A model generated the notes under the pieces. That model was not told the origin of the DNA, searched no databases, and was given only the letters and a program-made list of their open reading frames with translations. This document shows, piece by piece, positions 42,990 to 53,791 of a stretch of 64,000 bases of DNA. Each line of letters begins with the position of its first letter. Positions within the stretch are counted from its first letter, which is position 1. The position numbers and the translations under genes are program-made. Source of the stretch: Roridomyces roridus (taxonomy: Eukaryota; Basidiomycota; Agaricomycetes; Agaricales; Mycenaceae); the NCBI GenBank assembly GCA_029378245.1, contig JARKIF010000066.1:144190-208189 (forward strand). Direction: 5' to 3'.

Positions 42990-43731
42990 ATTCCGTCGGG
43001 AAGGACCCTACCATGCACCAACCGCATCCCTATAGTCACTTCTCTCCGGACCAAACTTCCGCCTGGGATGCAACCGACTTTCATACATATTGACGAGAGA
43101 AAATGTTTTGCTCCCGGAATCTTTCAGCCAACTTCACGGTGAATCCGCCAATGGAGGACCGTGTTACACCAGAAAGATCAGCTCAAAGCACACCGGCGTA
43201 TTCCACGCATATGCTCACTGGGGACTGGATTGACAGTACTGAGCAGAGTGCGACAGAGGGAGCCTGGTACAAGTCCCTGTGTGGGATGGAGAGCGTTCAA
43301 ATTACTCATACTCGGGTACGGACTGCATTTGGGACAAAATGATAAAGAATGAGGCCCAGGTGCTGGTGATGTAGAGACTACGAGCGTGAGCACCCTGAGT
43401 AGAAGCCGCCCGGTGAAGAGTCGCATTGACTCGCAAGTCTCAATGAAGATGCCGTTATAAAAGTGAGTCCCCAAGCAGCAAAGCCGCTACCAAAGCCTAC
43501 CATATATGAACGCCTGCGATGGGTAAGAGGAGTGGAATGAGACTGACCAGGAAATGCTTAGATACGCGGAGACACTTTGCATACCAGGAGGATCGCGGAG
43601 CTTGATTCGAGACATGGGAAGAACGGTGTGCGGAGAATGTGAGTAGACTCTGATACTAGAGAATGCTTCGTCCGATACGGACGGCGCTGGAGAGTGGATT
43701 ACTCGTATCTCGTCCGGGATGGCGCGTATCA
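42990..43731 (-). pseudogene. F-box/LRR-like family, copy 4, heavily deleted
   Basis: Reverse-strand pieces in order: MIRAIPDEIRVIHSPAPSVSDEAFSS (start at 43731, F-box start), ESMRLFTGRLLLRVLTL (about 43440), MSNLNALHPTQGLVPGS (about 43310) and LADSP-WVKLAERFREQN with VNMYESRLHPRRKFGPERS (about 43160-43000). Each matches copy 3 closely, but most of the gene between them is gone and frames change, so about 740 bp represent a 2.4-kb gene. It lies upstream of GRP3 just as copy 3 lies upstream of GRP2, which marks this as the third, inverted block. Confidence 0.7.
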
Positions 43732-43916
43732 TGGTGGCAAAAGGAGAGCCGCGACGCCGAATAAGGAAGTGATCTGATATTCCCACGCGCGATTGCTCTT
43801 GGCCACCCCACCACGCTCCCCGGTCCCAGTTTTTGGGGCCCCCGCCACTTGGTACTCTGCCTGAATCTTCGAGTCTTTCTTACTCACTGATATCTATTAT
43901 GCGAAATCCTCCCTGT

Positions 43917-44720
43917 CCCCGAGCTGCTAGCCCATATCCTGGGCTTCCTCTGCACGGAATCGGATCTCCGCTATCTCCGCACCTCCGCCATCGTCAACCG
44001 CTCCTGGGTCCACCCTTCCAGTGCTCAATGTTTTCCACCATCGAGGTCCGAGCGCCACCAGTAGCCATCGCTACGATCGACAAATCTCTCGCCCGCCTGC
44101 TTACAACACTCGAAAATTCTCCGCGCCTCATCGAGTTCATATCTGAGCTTTGCATCAGCCGTTTCACCACTGCCGAAGGGGCTCCAAAACATACTCGCAG
44201 CAGTCCGACTCAGCTGTCTGTAAACTCTTTGCATTGTCTGGCTGTATCTTGACCGAAGCGGGTTCGCAAACGACCGACTACTCACAACTCCTATGATATC
44301 AGCGACGGTGCTCTACGGCTTCGCCAGTCGGAATGTTCTTGCAGGTGTGGGCGATACGATTAAGCATGTACATGACGCAGATGATGCAGATCTACCACCA
44401 CTGCCCCCGAGCATTTCGCCCCGGAGGGTCGTCCATCGTCGCATCAAGCTGTATTACTTCAGTACCTTGTGTCCTCGCAAAGAGATGCCCAGTGGCTGGA
44501 AGATGTCCACTGGCCATTCGACATATCCCGCCCATCAACGACTCTTTCGCTACTGTGCTCTCCAGATGGTTCGATACGGTCGAGCAGCTCTCTCTAACGG
44601 TGCGTTGCGTTCCCGCCCTCCGTCGCCCACTAATACCGCTCGTTTCAGACCCCTACCGTCGAAGACGTGCGCCGCTTCCGTGGCGTCACCCAACAACACC
44701 ATTGGAACAGCTTGACTCGT
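43917..44720 (+). pseudogene. F-box/LRR-like gene, second subfamily, frameshifted
   Basis: One frame gives a good F-box: PELLAHILGFLCTESDLRYL then VNRSWVHPSS (about 43920-44020). The continuation, FSTIEVRAPP and ARLLTTLENSPRLIEFISEL, lies in another frame, so there is an indel near 44025. Downstream pieces (DTIKHVHDADDADLPP near 44350) change frame again. Related to the reverse-strand gene at 40108-40845. A likely decayed SCF adaptor gene. Confidence 0.55.
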
Positions 44721-45522
44721 TTCCAATTCGCCCAACTCGGACAACTCAATCGAGAATTCCTTGATAGGATTCTACTCTAGTTCAATTCCAGGAGTTCAAC
44801 GTTCAACATGTGTGTGTGTGCATACAATCTGCACATGGCCACTATTGAGATGGACTTGGCCTTCATGATCGTTCGGGAACTCGTTCCGCGAGAGCATACA
44901 GTGAAAAATCAACTTTCGTTGGAGCGAGAAGTTCTGCAAGGAGGAGGACAAACTTAGGGACAGTTTGAGGGCGTACAACCCGACCATGCCGGCCGGGATT
45001 ACGCTGAATTATAGTATGTGGTGCGACTCTGATTTTCTTTGACCGATTGAACTGAGTGTGAGCTATAGATTTGAAGTCGGATAATCCGTTGCCGTGGTAG
45101 GCGAAAATTGCGTAGTGCGAGGAACATGGATCTTTCTTTGATGGTCTCTGATACCAGTGCGCGTGCTGTATTGAGCTATTGTTACTCACTGACGTGCAAG
45201 ACAGATGGGCGGCCTTGGGCGCCGCGTTTGAATTAAGAGCTATACTTGCCCGCTCGGGCTTATCCGGCCTACCATGCGCGTTCACTAGCCCTCGCGACTT
45301 CATACTCAAGAACCTCCATCTTTCCAGGATCCAACAATTAACCTTGCGATGGTGCAGACAATCGATTTGTGAAGCAGATTGGCACCGGCTGCTAGTGCCA
45401 TCGGGCTCTCAACCAATTGTCTCCATGTTACCGACGCCAAGCAGCAACATGCTAACAATAAGAGTCTCTTGCACTCTTCATTAAGTCTACTGGGTCGCCA
45501 CGAAACACGACGACACCCCACT
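44721..45522. other. Spacer before member F
   Basis: No gene supported. A short GT run lies near 44810. Confidence 0.4.
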
Positions 45523-46632
45523 ATGTTTCCTGCTCTTTGTCGACGGCTTTCTGTCTTTCTGCTCATTCTTTCATCTACGTACGCTGGTCTTACGAATTTG
45601 ACCATCGACGACACGGACACGACGCACTGGACCTTTGTAGGCTCGTGGAACGTGATTACCCCCGCCACACCGTGTCCCCTCTGTGTCGCCCAGCCGGACG
45701 CGAACCTGGCGCACAACTCCACCTGGCATGACGGTGGGACTCGTTCTGGGTCGTTCTCATTCCAAGGTCCGTGTGGACCTCCCTCCCTCCCTCGTGTTCA
45801 CTTATCACGAATCTCGAATCCCCATTGTGCAGGCACTGCGGTGTACATCTACGGCATCGACATCCACAACCCCGCCAATGTGTCCTTCCAATTGAGCGAT
45901 TCCTCCATCAACGGCTTCCACTTTTACTCTGGGTCCGACCCTTATGTGTACAATTCCCTATTTTTCGAGGCGACGAATCTGGACGCGAGTGTACCGCATT
46001 CGATTACGTGGTTAATGGAGGCGAATAGTATAGGAGGTGGGGAGAGCGCTTTGTTTGATTATGCGCGGGTCACGGTGGATCAAGATGATTTGGGTTCTAA
46101 AAGCTCAGGCAGCTCCATAGCCAGTGCGACATCATCAGCGTGCGTCTAAAAGCCAGGCTGTGGTTCGATTCAATTCATGTTGATCTTCCACAGAACGAAT
46201 ATCTCATCCTCCCCAGCTCCTTCTCAGTCCGAGACGCCATCGAGCGTAGCGACGGCGCATCAAAAAGCTATCGGCAGGACGATGGTGGGCGCCGTCGTGG
46301 GCGCTCTCGGCGGAATCGCCCTTTTTGCCGTCGCGGTGGGCTGTATACTCCTGCGCCGTCGCCGGTGCGCCAAACTCAATAATACCGAGGAGGGGATTTC
46401 CCCTGAAATCCTTGAACCATTTCAGTTGCCACGGGATGGGTCCACACCACCAACAAAATTGAAGGCTGACCTTTTGGTGTCTTCACCCGGGTCGACGACG
46501 ACGGCTCAGACACCATCGCCTGCGTCTGTGTCTCCATCCGAAGGCTCTGGAACAACGGGCCATCCAGCGCTGGAAGAGCGGTTACGCAGTTTGGAGCAAT
46601 TCGCTGCTACATTTCCGCCTGCGTACAGTTGA
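45523..46632 (+). CDS. Single-pass membrane protein, YIYG/PPAY family, member F
   Basis: Three clean exons: 45523-45766, 45833-46139 and 46194-46632. Order: signal peptide (MFPALCRRLSVFLLILSSTY), NLTIDDTDTTHWTFVGSWNV, CPLC, HNSTWHDGG, then GTAVYIYGIDIHNP, YVYNSLFFEATNLDAS, HSITWL and FDYARVTVDQDD. The third exon encodes a Ser/Thr stalk, the helix MVGAVVGALGGIALFAVAVG, RRRR, ILEPFQLP and the end LEERLRSLEQFAATFPPAYS. It is the probable source of the truncated copy G immediately downstream. Surface receptor-like role inferred; the C-terminal PPxY is a candidate WW-domain ligand. Confidence 0.8.
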
Positions 46633-46891
46633 TATTGTATCCGGGACGGAAACTTGCCTCTGGTTGACTTTATCGCGACTTCGGACTGCCTTCTCTATCG
46701 TTGCCGTTGGGTCTGAATCTCGAGCTCTGCGTACCACTTACATCCAAGCTTTGACGATCCCCAAGGACCATCTGCAAGTTGCCACGCTATCAGGCCTGCA
46801 GTCATCTGCCCATCCAGGGCGAAGGGATCTTTTGTGATTGTCTCCTCCGGATATGTGCAGCCCACCTCCCTTGTGATTTCATCTCAGTTGT

Positions 46892-47598
46892 TATACAGGC
46901 TCCGCGGTGTACATCTACGGCATCGACATCCACAGTCCGGCCAACATCAGTTTCCAGCTCAGCGATTCATCCATCAGCAGCTTCCATTTTTACTCTGGGT
47001 CTGACTACGTCTACAATGCCTTGTTTTACGAACCTCGATGCGAGCATGTCACATTCCGTGACCTGGTCGATGGAGGGGAACAGTATAGGAGAGGGGTCGA
47101 GCGCGTTGTTCGACTATGCGCAGGAGTTACGGTGGACCGGGATGCCAGTGCGACATCCTCATCGTGCGTCTCGCATTCAGCGCTGTGAGTCGACTCATGC
47201 CCATCGTCCACAGGACCAACATTCCATCCGCCCCAGTTCCTTCTCAGTCTGAGCCGCCTTCTCGGAGCGCGAGTCCAACGCTACACCTACAAAAGATAAG
47301 ACCAGGACGATCGCCGGTGCCGTGGTCGGCGCCATTGGCGGAATCGCACTGTTTGCTACAGTGGGCTTGGTCCTCCTGCGCCGACGAAAAATGGCATCGG
47401 ACACCGAGGGAGGAACGCTAACTCGGAGTGTGCATGGAATGGTGCACCCGTTTCAGCTGCCACCAATGTCGGATGCGACCACTCCGGGACGGCCACCATC
47501 ACCATCGAAACTGAGCTGGATCGACGGCCCCCGGGGTGGAGGAGAGGCTGCGACATTTAGAGGAATTCGCTGCTACATTTCCGCCCGCGTACAGTTGA
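46892..47598 (+). pseudogene. YIYG/PPAY family member G, 5'-truncated copy
   Basis: It begins at an exon-2 acceptor with GSAVYIYGIDIHSPANISFQ and YNALFYE. A frameshift precedes TNLDASMSHSVTWSMEG (about 47035), and another follows FDYAQ. The membrane exon reads AGAVVGAIGGIALFATVGLV and FQLPPMSD, then shifts again before VEERLRHLEEFAATFPPAYS (ending 47598). No exon 1 (signal peptide, NLTIDDT) is present in the 260 bp upstream. Sequence is closest to member F, so this is a decayed tandem duplicate. Confidence 0.8.
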
Positions 47599-48079
47599 TA
47601 CTGTTCTTTTTCTTTCTAAGAATTTGAGGTTGGGATTGGGTTGGACAATGTACTTACATGTAAGTCGTCCCGCTTCGGCCAACTATCGTCCGATCAATCA
47701 TCAATGCGTGCCTGGCATCACGATCAATGAATCACCGCCCATTTTGCTTCCTCCCAACCACCAGGGCCACCACTCCCTTCGTCTATGGTTACCCAGTGAT
47801 GAAGCTCTCTATGTACGCTGGAACTTCCGCCCTTTGCCCACCGGATCACACCTCGAAACTCAGTAGTACTTACTTACAGCTGCGCTGAAGCCGCATGCAT
47901 GTCCGGTCCCTCTTTGCCTGCGCTAATGGGACCATCCTCGCGAGGAACGTGCGGTTGCTTTATTCAACTTCTATTCATAACAGACGTCCCACGCAACGCC
48001 ACCGATGATTTCTTTGCCGAAATCCTAGTCAATACTCTAAACTTTCTGCCTCATTAGCGGCCCCTCCCCTGCTCCACGC
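47599..48079. other. Spacer between members G and H
   Basis: No gene or exon of the family seen. Confidence 0.4.
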
Positions 48080-48130
48080 AGCCACAGTAATCCGGGCGTG
48101 ATCGTCGGCTCTGTCGTGGGGCTATCACTA

Positions 48131-48642
48131 GACAGGTTGTGCAAAAGCCATACGGCTTTTTCGTGCATTGTGCAAAGCCGTACGGCTATTTTTCCCCTGT
48201 ATTTTCCGGGCTGTAAATGGACCCCAGGACTGTTGCTGATGCCGACTCGTACCTATGATGCTCACCTTGCCCAGATACTGTACTATTCAAATCACTTCGA
48301 AAATGCAGGTGACTTTTTAATTTTCCGACAATTCTCCAAAAATCCGATAAATTGAGAAAAAATCATTGGCGGGGTTTCCAGAAATCGGGTGTGACGCGTG
48401 ACATTCGAAGTGATTTGAATAGTACAGTAGTTCCGAAACGCGGCTTGAAAAGGAGCCGAATTGACGACATTCTGTCAAAATTCACCTTGGAGCCGTGTGG
48501 AGTTGGCTTGACCTAAATTGAGCATGCCAATGACGTACCGAGATCCGGCAATAAACCGAAGAAAAACTGCCATTTTGCCCGCACGGCTTTGCACAATGCC
48601 AAAAAGCCGTGCGCGGCTCCATACGGCTTTGCACAACCCGTC
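48131..48642. mobile_element. 512-bp TA-flanked MITE (Tc1/mariner type) in member H
   Basis: Ends read GAC(A/G)GGTTGTGCAAA with long imperfect inverted repeats (about 65 bp, containing GTGCAAAGCCGT(A/G)CGG on both sides), flanked by TA (48129-48130 and 48643-48644). There is no coding capacity. The TA duplication and long ends fit a Tc1/mariner-type non-autonomous element. It splits the membrane helix codons of member H and carries another element at 48278-48427. Confidence 0.85.
48278..48427. mobile_element. 150-bp MITE nested in the 512-bp MITE
   Basis: A perfect inverted repeat, 24 bp plus the flanking TA on each side (48276-48301 and 48404-48429), starts CTGTACTATTCAAATCAC. TA is the likely target duplication. 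At 150 bp it has no coding capacity. It must be younger than the element around it. Confidence 0.8.
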
Positions 48643-49160
48643 TACTGTATTGGCGCTCTTGATCTCGCTGGTGTTCATTTTATTCCGGGGCCGCAAGCAC
48701 CGTTCTGGAGCAATATTATACCTCGAGACCCAGGACGAGCCGCAGTCGCTCATGCATCTGCCAACCATCCAACCGTTTCGGTTGCTCTCGCGCAGAGCCT
48801 GAGGGAAGCGTGCTCGCCCCAGGCCGCAGTCCGAGTCCGAGTCCACCGACCCCGCAAGCGGCAATGGAGCAGTATACAGATCAACCAGGCTTTCCAACAA
48901 CTGTCACGGTTGACGTGGAAGCACGACTGCGGAACCTGGAAAGATTGGTCCTTGGAACTGTGCCACCGGCCTATGAGACCCAGTATCAGGCTCGTATACA
49001 TAATGTGGTCTGGATCATTGTACCGTATTTCAACTCCATGACGCGGTGGACAAGCTCAGTGAGTTCTGACATAGAATCGTTGTGGCGGCTCTGTGAATCA
49101 GAGGATCGCAGACAGGCTGAGACTCTTATTTGGGGCTTGTCATTCGGCCAGGACGATTAA

Positions 49161-49660
49161 TCAGGTGTTTTGACTCGGATTCATGATTCGCCCGCACTAA
49201 AATCTGAAATCGTGCGTGCTCCAAGAGAGTTTGATGCAATCCCGCATTGAAACTCAGACAAGTGGGTTTGTGACTGACAGGTCATCGGATTTCGGAAAGT
49301 GCTGAAAGTAGATGTAAGGATCACCTTCGGCACTCCGGCGATCACCATTTCCACAGCACTTCCGTGCTGCGCGCCAACTGCGCCCGCAATTCAACACGGC
49401 GCAGCGGTAAGTAGGGTGGTGCACTGCCCACCCGTGAACAGTATATTTCGTAGTCAGTAGGTAAAATTAACAACGTAGATTTTATCGACTCTCAACACTT
49501 ACGACAAAATCTTCAAGCTCAGATTCTCTGCGTCTACGACTTCTTATTCACGAACCCCGTAGCCCCACAGTAGAGGGGCAAAAAAGGGAGTTACAATCCC
49601 ACAGAGCTTGCCCGATGTCTGGCGGAACTGATGATGACATGGTGAACATATGTCACAGCC
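49161..49660. other. Spacer upstream of tRNA-Arg
   Basis: No gene seen. Confidence 0.4.
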
Positions 49661-49745
49661 GGCCGCCTGGCGAAATGGCATCGCGTCTGACTACGACCAT
49701 TTGTTTGTTATCAGGAGATTGCAGGTTCGACCCCTGCGGTGGTCA
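49661..49745 (+). tRNA. tRNA-Arg(ACG) with a 13-nt intron
   Basis: Acceptor stem GGCCGCC pairs with GGTGGTC (two G-T pairs). The D arm is GCG/CGC with A box TGGCGAAATGG. The anticodon stem is TCTGA/TCAGG, and the T arm is GCAGG-TTCGACC-CCTGC with B box GGTTCGACCCC. The anticodon loop has 20 nt. With the canonical intron after position 37, the anticodon is ACG (49693-49695), read as ICG for arginine, and the intron is 49697-49709. The mature length of 72 nt is normal. Confidence 0.85.
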
Positions 49746-49753
49746 CGTGCTCC

Positions 49754-49758
49754 TTTTT
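49754..49758 (+). terminator. RNA polymerase III terminator of tRNA-Arg
   Basis: TTTTT starts nine bases after the discriminator base. Confidence 0.7.
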
Positions 49759-50821
49759 GTGCGGTATTTCGATTACTCCTGCTTCCATCCTGCGGCATCT
49801 AAGTCGCCATCCCACCTATTTGCCTCTGTCTTGCACCACCAACGCGAAACATGTCGGGATGGGATTGAGGCGGGCTTTGAAACACACTGCTAGACCTTCA
49901 AATTTCAAACCGGGCCAAGCCTACGCCTTCTCACCGCTTGGAAGTGTGACCGATCGGGGAAAAAAAGGAGCCCGACCCTATCCAGAGCTCTTGCTCGGAT
50001 ACGTACCAACCGTCCACAAAGTGAACAGCCCTTTTAAAGCAAAACGGGTCAAATGGGCCGCCCGTGTGCATGACCACAGGACCTATTTACGGGCTCCGCA
50101 CACAGAAATCCCGGTAGCTCAGGATTATCAGGATTCAGAGAAGGCGATGGTCGGAGCGGGAAGATCGGCGGATTGCCAGAGAAGTCATTAGTATGTTGCG
50201 GCGTGAATGGATCACACCAACAGTCTCGTAACCTCAGAATCCGTGGAGTTTGGGGTAAGTACCTTGATATAAGTACCTATCATTTTATGTACATGTGTAT
50301 ACACTTCGTCTGGGACGCGGTCGTGCTTCCCACGGTTGATTTTCACATCTTCTTTTGTGTCACAGAATGCTCGATGATACAAGCAGGTTCGGCACGCCGG
50401 ACACGCCCCCATGGTCATTGACAGTTAAAGATGACGACAAACTCAGCCCCGTAATCGGATCTCCGACATGCCACGGCGTCTGCTGGGACCCGGGTATTCA
50501 CTGATGAGGGACAAAATGAAGCAACTATTTGCGAACAGAGACATCACTCTGAGAAACATAAATGTGGCATCCATGGCACCGAAAGCGATACGGGAACGCC
50601 ACAGACATGATATCGTGCCGCGTTGCTCTAACGCGTAGCCTGCAATATCCTTCTTGCCGGCCAAAACACCCCGCTCGACCTCCTGACAGTGGCAGTGGTA
50701 CGACACTGTAAACTGAAACATCATGCATCGTGTTCGAATTCGTGCAGGCTGAAGAAATACATCAACGACTTGAAATCAAGTCCGTTTGAGTACAACCCGA
50801 TTTTTTCAGTAGAGCCCCCTC
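49759..50821. other. Spacer between tRNA-Arg and Zn2Cys6 gene 1
   Basis: No gene supported. Sequence just downstream of the Zn2Cys6 gene (about 50735-50840) is conserved beside gene 2 (about 52865-52990), so the 3' flank was duplicated with it. Confidence 0.4.
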
Positions 50822-50925
50822 TCATAGCCGCACACACACGATCCTTCAGGATGCCGGCAGTTACACCCTCCACTTCTAGAATGCCATGCTCAGCCAGCCT
50901 CAAATGATTGGAACATGTGTTGTAC

Positions 50926-51692
50926 TCACTGGAAATACATGTTTGTCTCCATTCGAAGTGTGTACGAGTGATTGGGATGCTGAGCGTCCAGATACATCGA
51001 GTCGGAGGTGGGGATGGGGTAGGGTTGGTTGTGCTGTTGCTGTTGGGGCTGGAATTGCTGAGGCTGGCTGTACGGCGTAGTCCACGGCTGCTGCGGATAC
51101 GCACACGCATAACCATATTCATTCTCGTAGCCAAAGGCTTGTCCGTGTCCGTGGGCAGAAAACTGCTGCTGTTGTGGTATGGTTGGTCGACCGGGATGAG
51201 CCTGCTCAAATCCACCGTCGGCACCAGTGTAAAGCATGTTGTGGAAGCCAGGGTCGAAGTAAGAGTCGCCGGCATGCGAAGACCCCCCGCCTTGGCCTCG
51301 GCTTCGGCCTCTTGTTGAAGAACTGGACGACGTCGGAGGAATGTGCGGCCGTGTCGGAGTCGCAATGCGATCAAATTCGCGGACTCGCGCGTTATTTGAG
51401 TCGGGCGTGAGAGTGGGACTCGACTCTGAGGCAATCCTCTGAGATTCCTCCGCAACGGAGATATATTCGCAGGGCAGGTTCCGTCTCTGGCATCGTTCGC
51501 AGGGATTGTCGTAGCCGTTAATTGCGTTGCACTGTACGAGGCGGTAAACCACTGGATTTTTGTAGGTAGAGGGGGTTGGCATACCCGGATTCTGCGTTTC
51601 CGACACCCAAGACAAGCCATGAGTGCCCTCTTTCTTGCTAATACGAAAGGTTTATCGTACTCTTCTGGGGGAGGTTGGAGGCTGTGGGACAT
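50926..51692 (-). CDS. Small Zn2Cys6 DNA-binding protein, gene 1
   Basis: Start MSHSLQPPPEEYDKPFVLAR. A fungal binuclear zinc cluster reads ACLGCRKRRIR, an intron, then CNAINGYDNPCERCQRRNLP followed by CEY, giving C-x2-C-x6-C-x9-C-x2-C-x6-C. The rest is Ser-, Gln-, Pro- and Tyr-rich, typical of an activation region, and ends HPNHSYTLRMETNMYFQ. There is no fungal-specific transcription factor middle domain, so at about 240 residues it is short for the class. A nuclear transcription factor by inference. The TGA at 50928-50926 overlaps a GTGAGT donor; splicing an 86-nt intron would replace the stop with IVCVRL-stop ending at 50822. Confidence 0.75.
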
Positions 51693-52982
51693 GGCCAGCT
51701 GGTAGGTAGACGAAAGACGACATGGACTAATTTATATATCTGCACGTAGGACAGTCAACGCGGGAGACCCAACATCACTGCGGTCAGTCTTTAGAGCGGC
51801 GCTATGCAGCAGGCATCGGTGGAACACGGCTGTATCACGGGGCATAATTAGAAGCTGTGGAGATGCGTGTACACCACGTGGCCGACGCAGGGAGCGAGTG
51901 GCGTAGAAATTATTGCTGTGGCATCAGAACTGGAGAAGAGTGCTGTGAATATTTGATTCTATTTTCGACGCTGATGCTACCTGTAACTGATGGATGTAAT
52001 CAAGGCACATTTCCATCTATTCTGACGGCAGCCAATTAGATGTTGCCCACACCTTCTGAGGGTCAAGCGGGAATCAACAGAGTTCAGAAAGCGTTGACAA
52101 TTCACCCCCAGAATGTCATGTAGCCATGGGGCCCCGACGGCATCAACGAGGAAGCCATCGGCAATCAGTCCGGCAAACTGCATCAAACTTTCTATTCAAC
52201 TAATACCAAGGGGCCTAAGTGCCGTTGCTACCCCCTGGTTGTGCCGTTGGTGTCAAGAAAACGAAGGATGTGTTCACTATTTCATTCACTTTTTAGGTTG
52301 TGTTGTTTTTTGTTGAGCCGTGTCAAGTCATTCACTTTTGTTGGTAAATTGCCCTGAGTTGTGTCATTTCTTCTCAAAAAACCACAGGGTGTGTTGAAAA
52401 ACAGTTTTGCTACACTATACCTGCCATATCTGTGGTATGTTGAAGTGACTTCAAAATGTTCCTCAAGGCCGACGGCTCTTTCTTTGCTGCACACAGGTTA
52501 TCCGGTATACTTGCGCTGGTCTGGGTTGGAATGGACCATGGTATACTTCGGATCCTCATTCCCACGGTTCATTTTTGCATTTTTCGAGTTGCTCACAAAC
52601 CTCAGCACAGATCAAAACTCTCTCAGAAAAGTGGATGTGGTCGCTTACCGCAGATATTCAGACCTGTAATTGGATCGATACGACAGGCGGCCAGTAAGAC
52701 TCGGGTACTGAAGTACTGACTGTTCATACGCTCTTGTAACCGGACCGGGATTGGGGACGAAAAATAAATCCCCGGATGCAATTTTGGATGATTTAGAGCA
52801 GTGAAAAACCCTGAAATACCCTGCTTCCTGTCCTGGAACAACCATTTAAACTGAAAAAAACCCTGTTCGAATTCGAATTCGTTCAGGATGAATAAATACA
52901 TCAACGGTGTCGCAGTAGATACTGTATCAAGTCTGTGCGAGTACAGCCCAATTTCTTTCAGTAATAGGGCCCCCTCTGAGTC
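51693..52982. other. Spacer between Zn2Cys6 genes 1 and 2
   Basis: No gene supported. 52200-52420 is rich in short GTGTTG/GTGTCA runs. The stretch 52865-52982 resembles the 3' flank of gene 1. Confidence 0.4.
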
Positions 52983-53086
52983 TCATACCCGCAAACGCAT
53001 GATCCTGCAGGACGGCGGCAGGTACACCCTCCACTCCTAGAACACCATGCTCAGCCGACCTCAAATGTTTGCAACTTGGGTTGTAC

Positions 53087-53791
53087 TCACTGGGAATACA
53101 TATTCGTCTCCATTCGCGGTGTGTACGAGTGGTTCGGATGCTGAGCGTTAAGGTACATCGAGTCGGGACTCGGCATTGGGTAGGTTTGGTGTTGTGGCTG
53201 GGGCCGGTATTGCTGCTGATGCTGGTCGTACGGTGTGGTCCACTCCGATGGCCGATTCGCAGACGCATAGGGATAATCGTTCTCGTATCCAAAGCTTTGG
53301 CCCTGTCCGTATGCAGAAAATTGCTGCTGAGCCTGTTGTGGCACGATTAACCCAGTGGGTTGAATTTGCTCAAAGCCAGCGTCAAAGTAGAATTCGCCAC
53401 CCCCGCCTCCACCTCGGCCTCTTGTCGAAGTTGAAATTGACGGTGCCGGAGGGATGTACGGCAGCGTCGGAGTCGCAATGGGCTCGATTCTGCGGCCTCG
53501 CCCGGTGTTTGGGCTAGGTGTTGGAGTAGGGGCCCTCTCAAATTCCTTCGCAACAGAGATGTATTCGCAAGGCAAGTTCCGCCTCTGGCATCGTTCGCAA
53601 GGATTATGGTCGCCGTTAATCGCATTGCACTACGCGAAACCTCGTTTATCAGTGGATTTTCCATGGAAAGGGGTCTAGCGTACCCGGACTCTTCGTTTCC
53701 GACACGCTGAACAAGCCACAAGTGTCCTCTTTTTTGTCAACGTGAAAAGTCTCTGGGACTCTTTTGAAGGAGGGTAGAAGCTCTGGGGCAT
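53087..53791 (-). CDS. Small Zn2Cys6 DNA-binding protein, gene 2
   Basis: Paralog of gene 1. It starts MPQSFYPPSKESQRLFTLTK, then ACSACRKRRVR, an intron of about 50 nt, CNAINGDHNPCERCQRRNLP and CEY, the same zinc cluster spacing. The tail is Pro/Thr/Gly- then Gln/Tyr-rich and ends HPNHSYTPRMETNMYSQ. The TGA (53089-53087) again lies within a GTGAGT donor (53090-53085). An acceptor CTGCAG at 53010-53005 gives an 86-nt intron, and splicing would extend the protein by IMRLRV to a stop at 52983. It is probably a sequence-specific regulator; targets unknown. Confidence 0.75.

Larger units (their letters stand above)
48080..49160 (+). pseudogene. YIYG/PPAY family member H, C-terminal remnant with MITE in membrane helix
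   Basis: Only the last exon remains. GVIVGSVVGLSL is interrupted at 48131-48642 by a MITE and resumes VLALLISLVFILFRGRKH, IQPFRLLSR. It shifts frame to SPSPPTPQAAMEQYTDQ and TTVTVDVEARLRNLERLVLG, ending TVPPAYE. The usual stop after PPAY is lost and the frame runs to 49160. No ectodomain exons are found upstream. Removing the MITE and one TA does not restore the frame, so other changes predate or follow the insertion. Confidence 0.8.
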
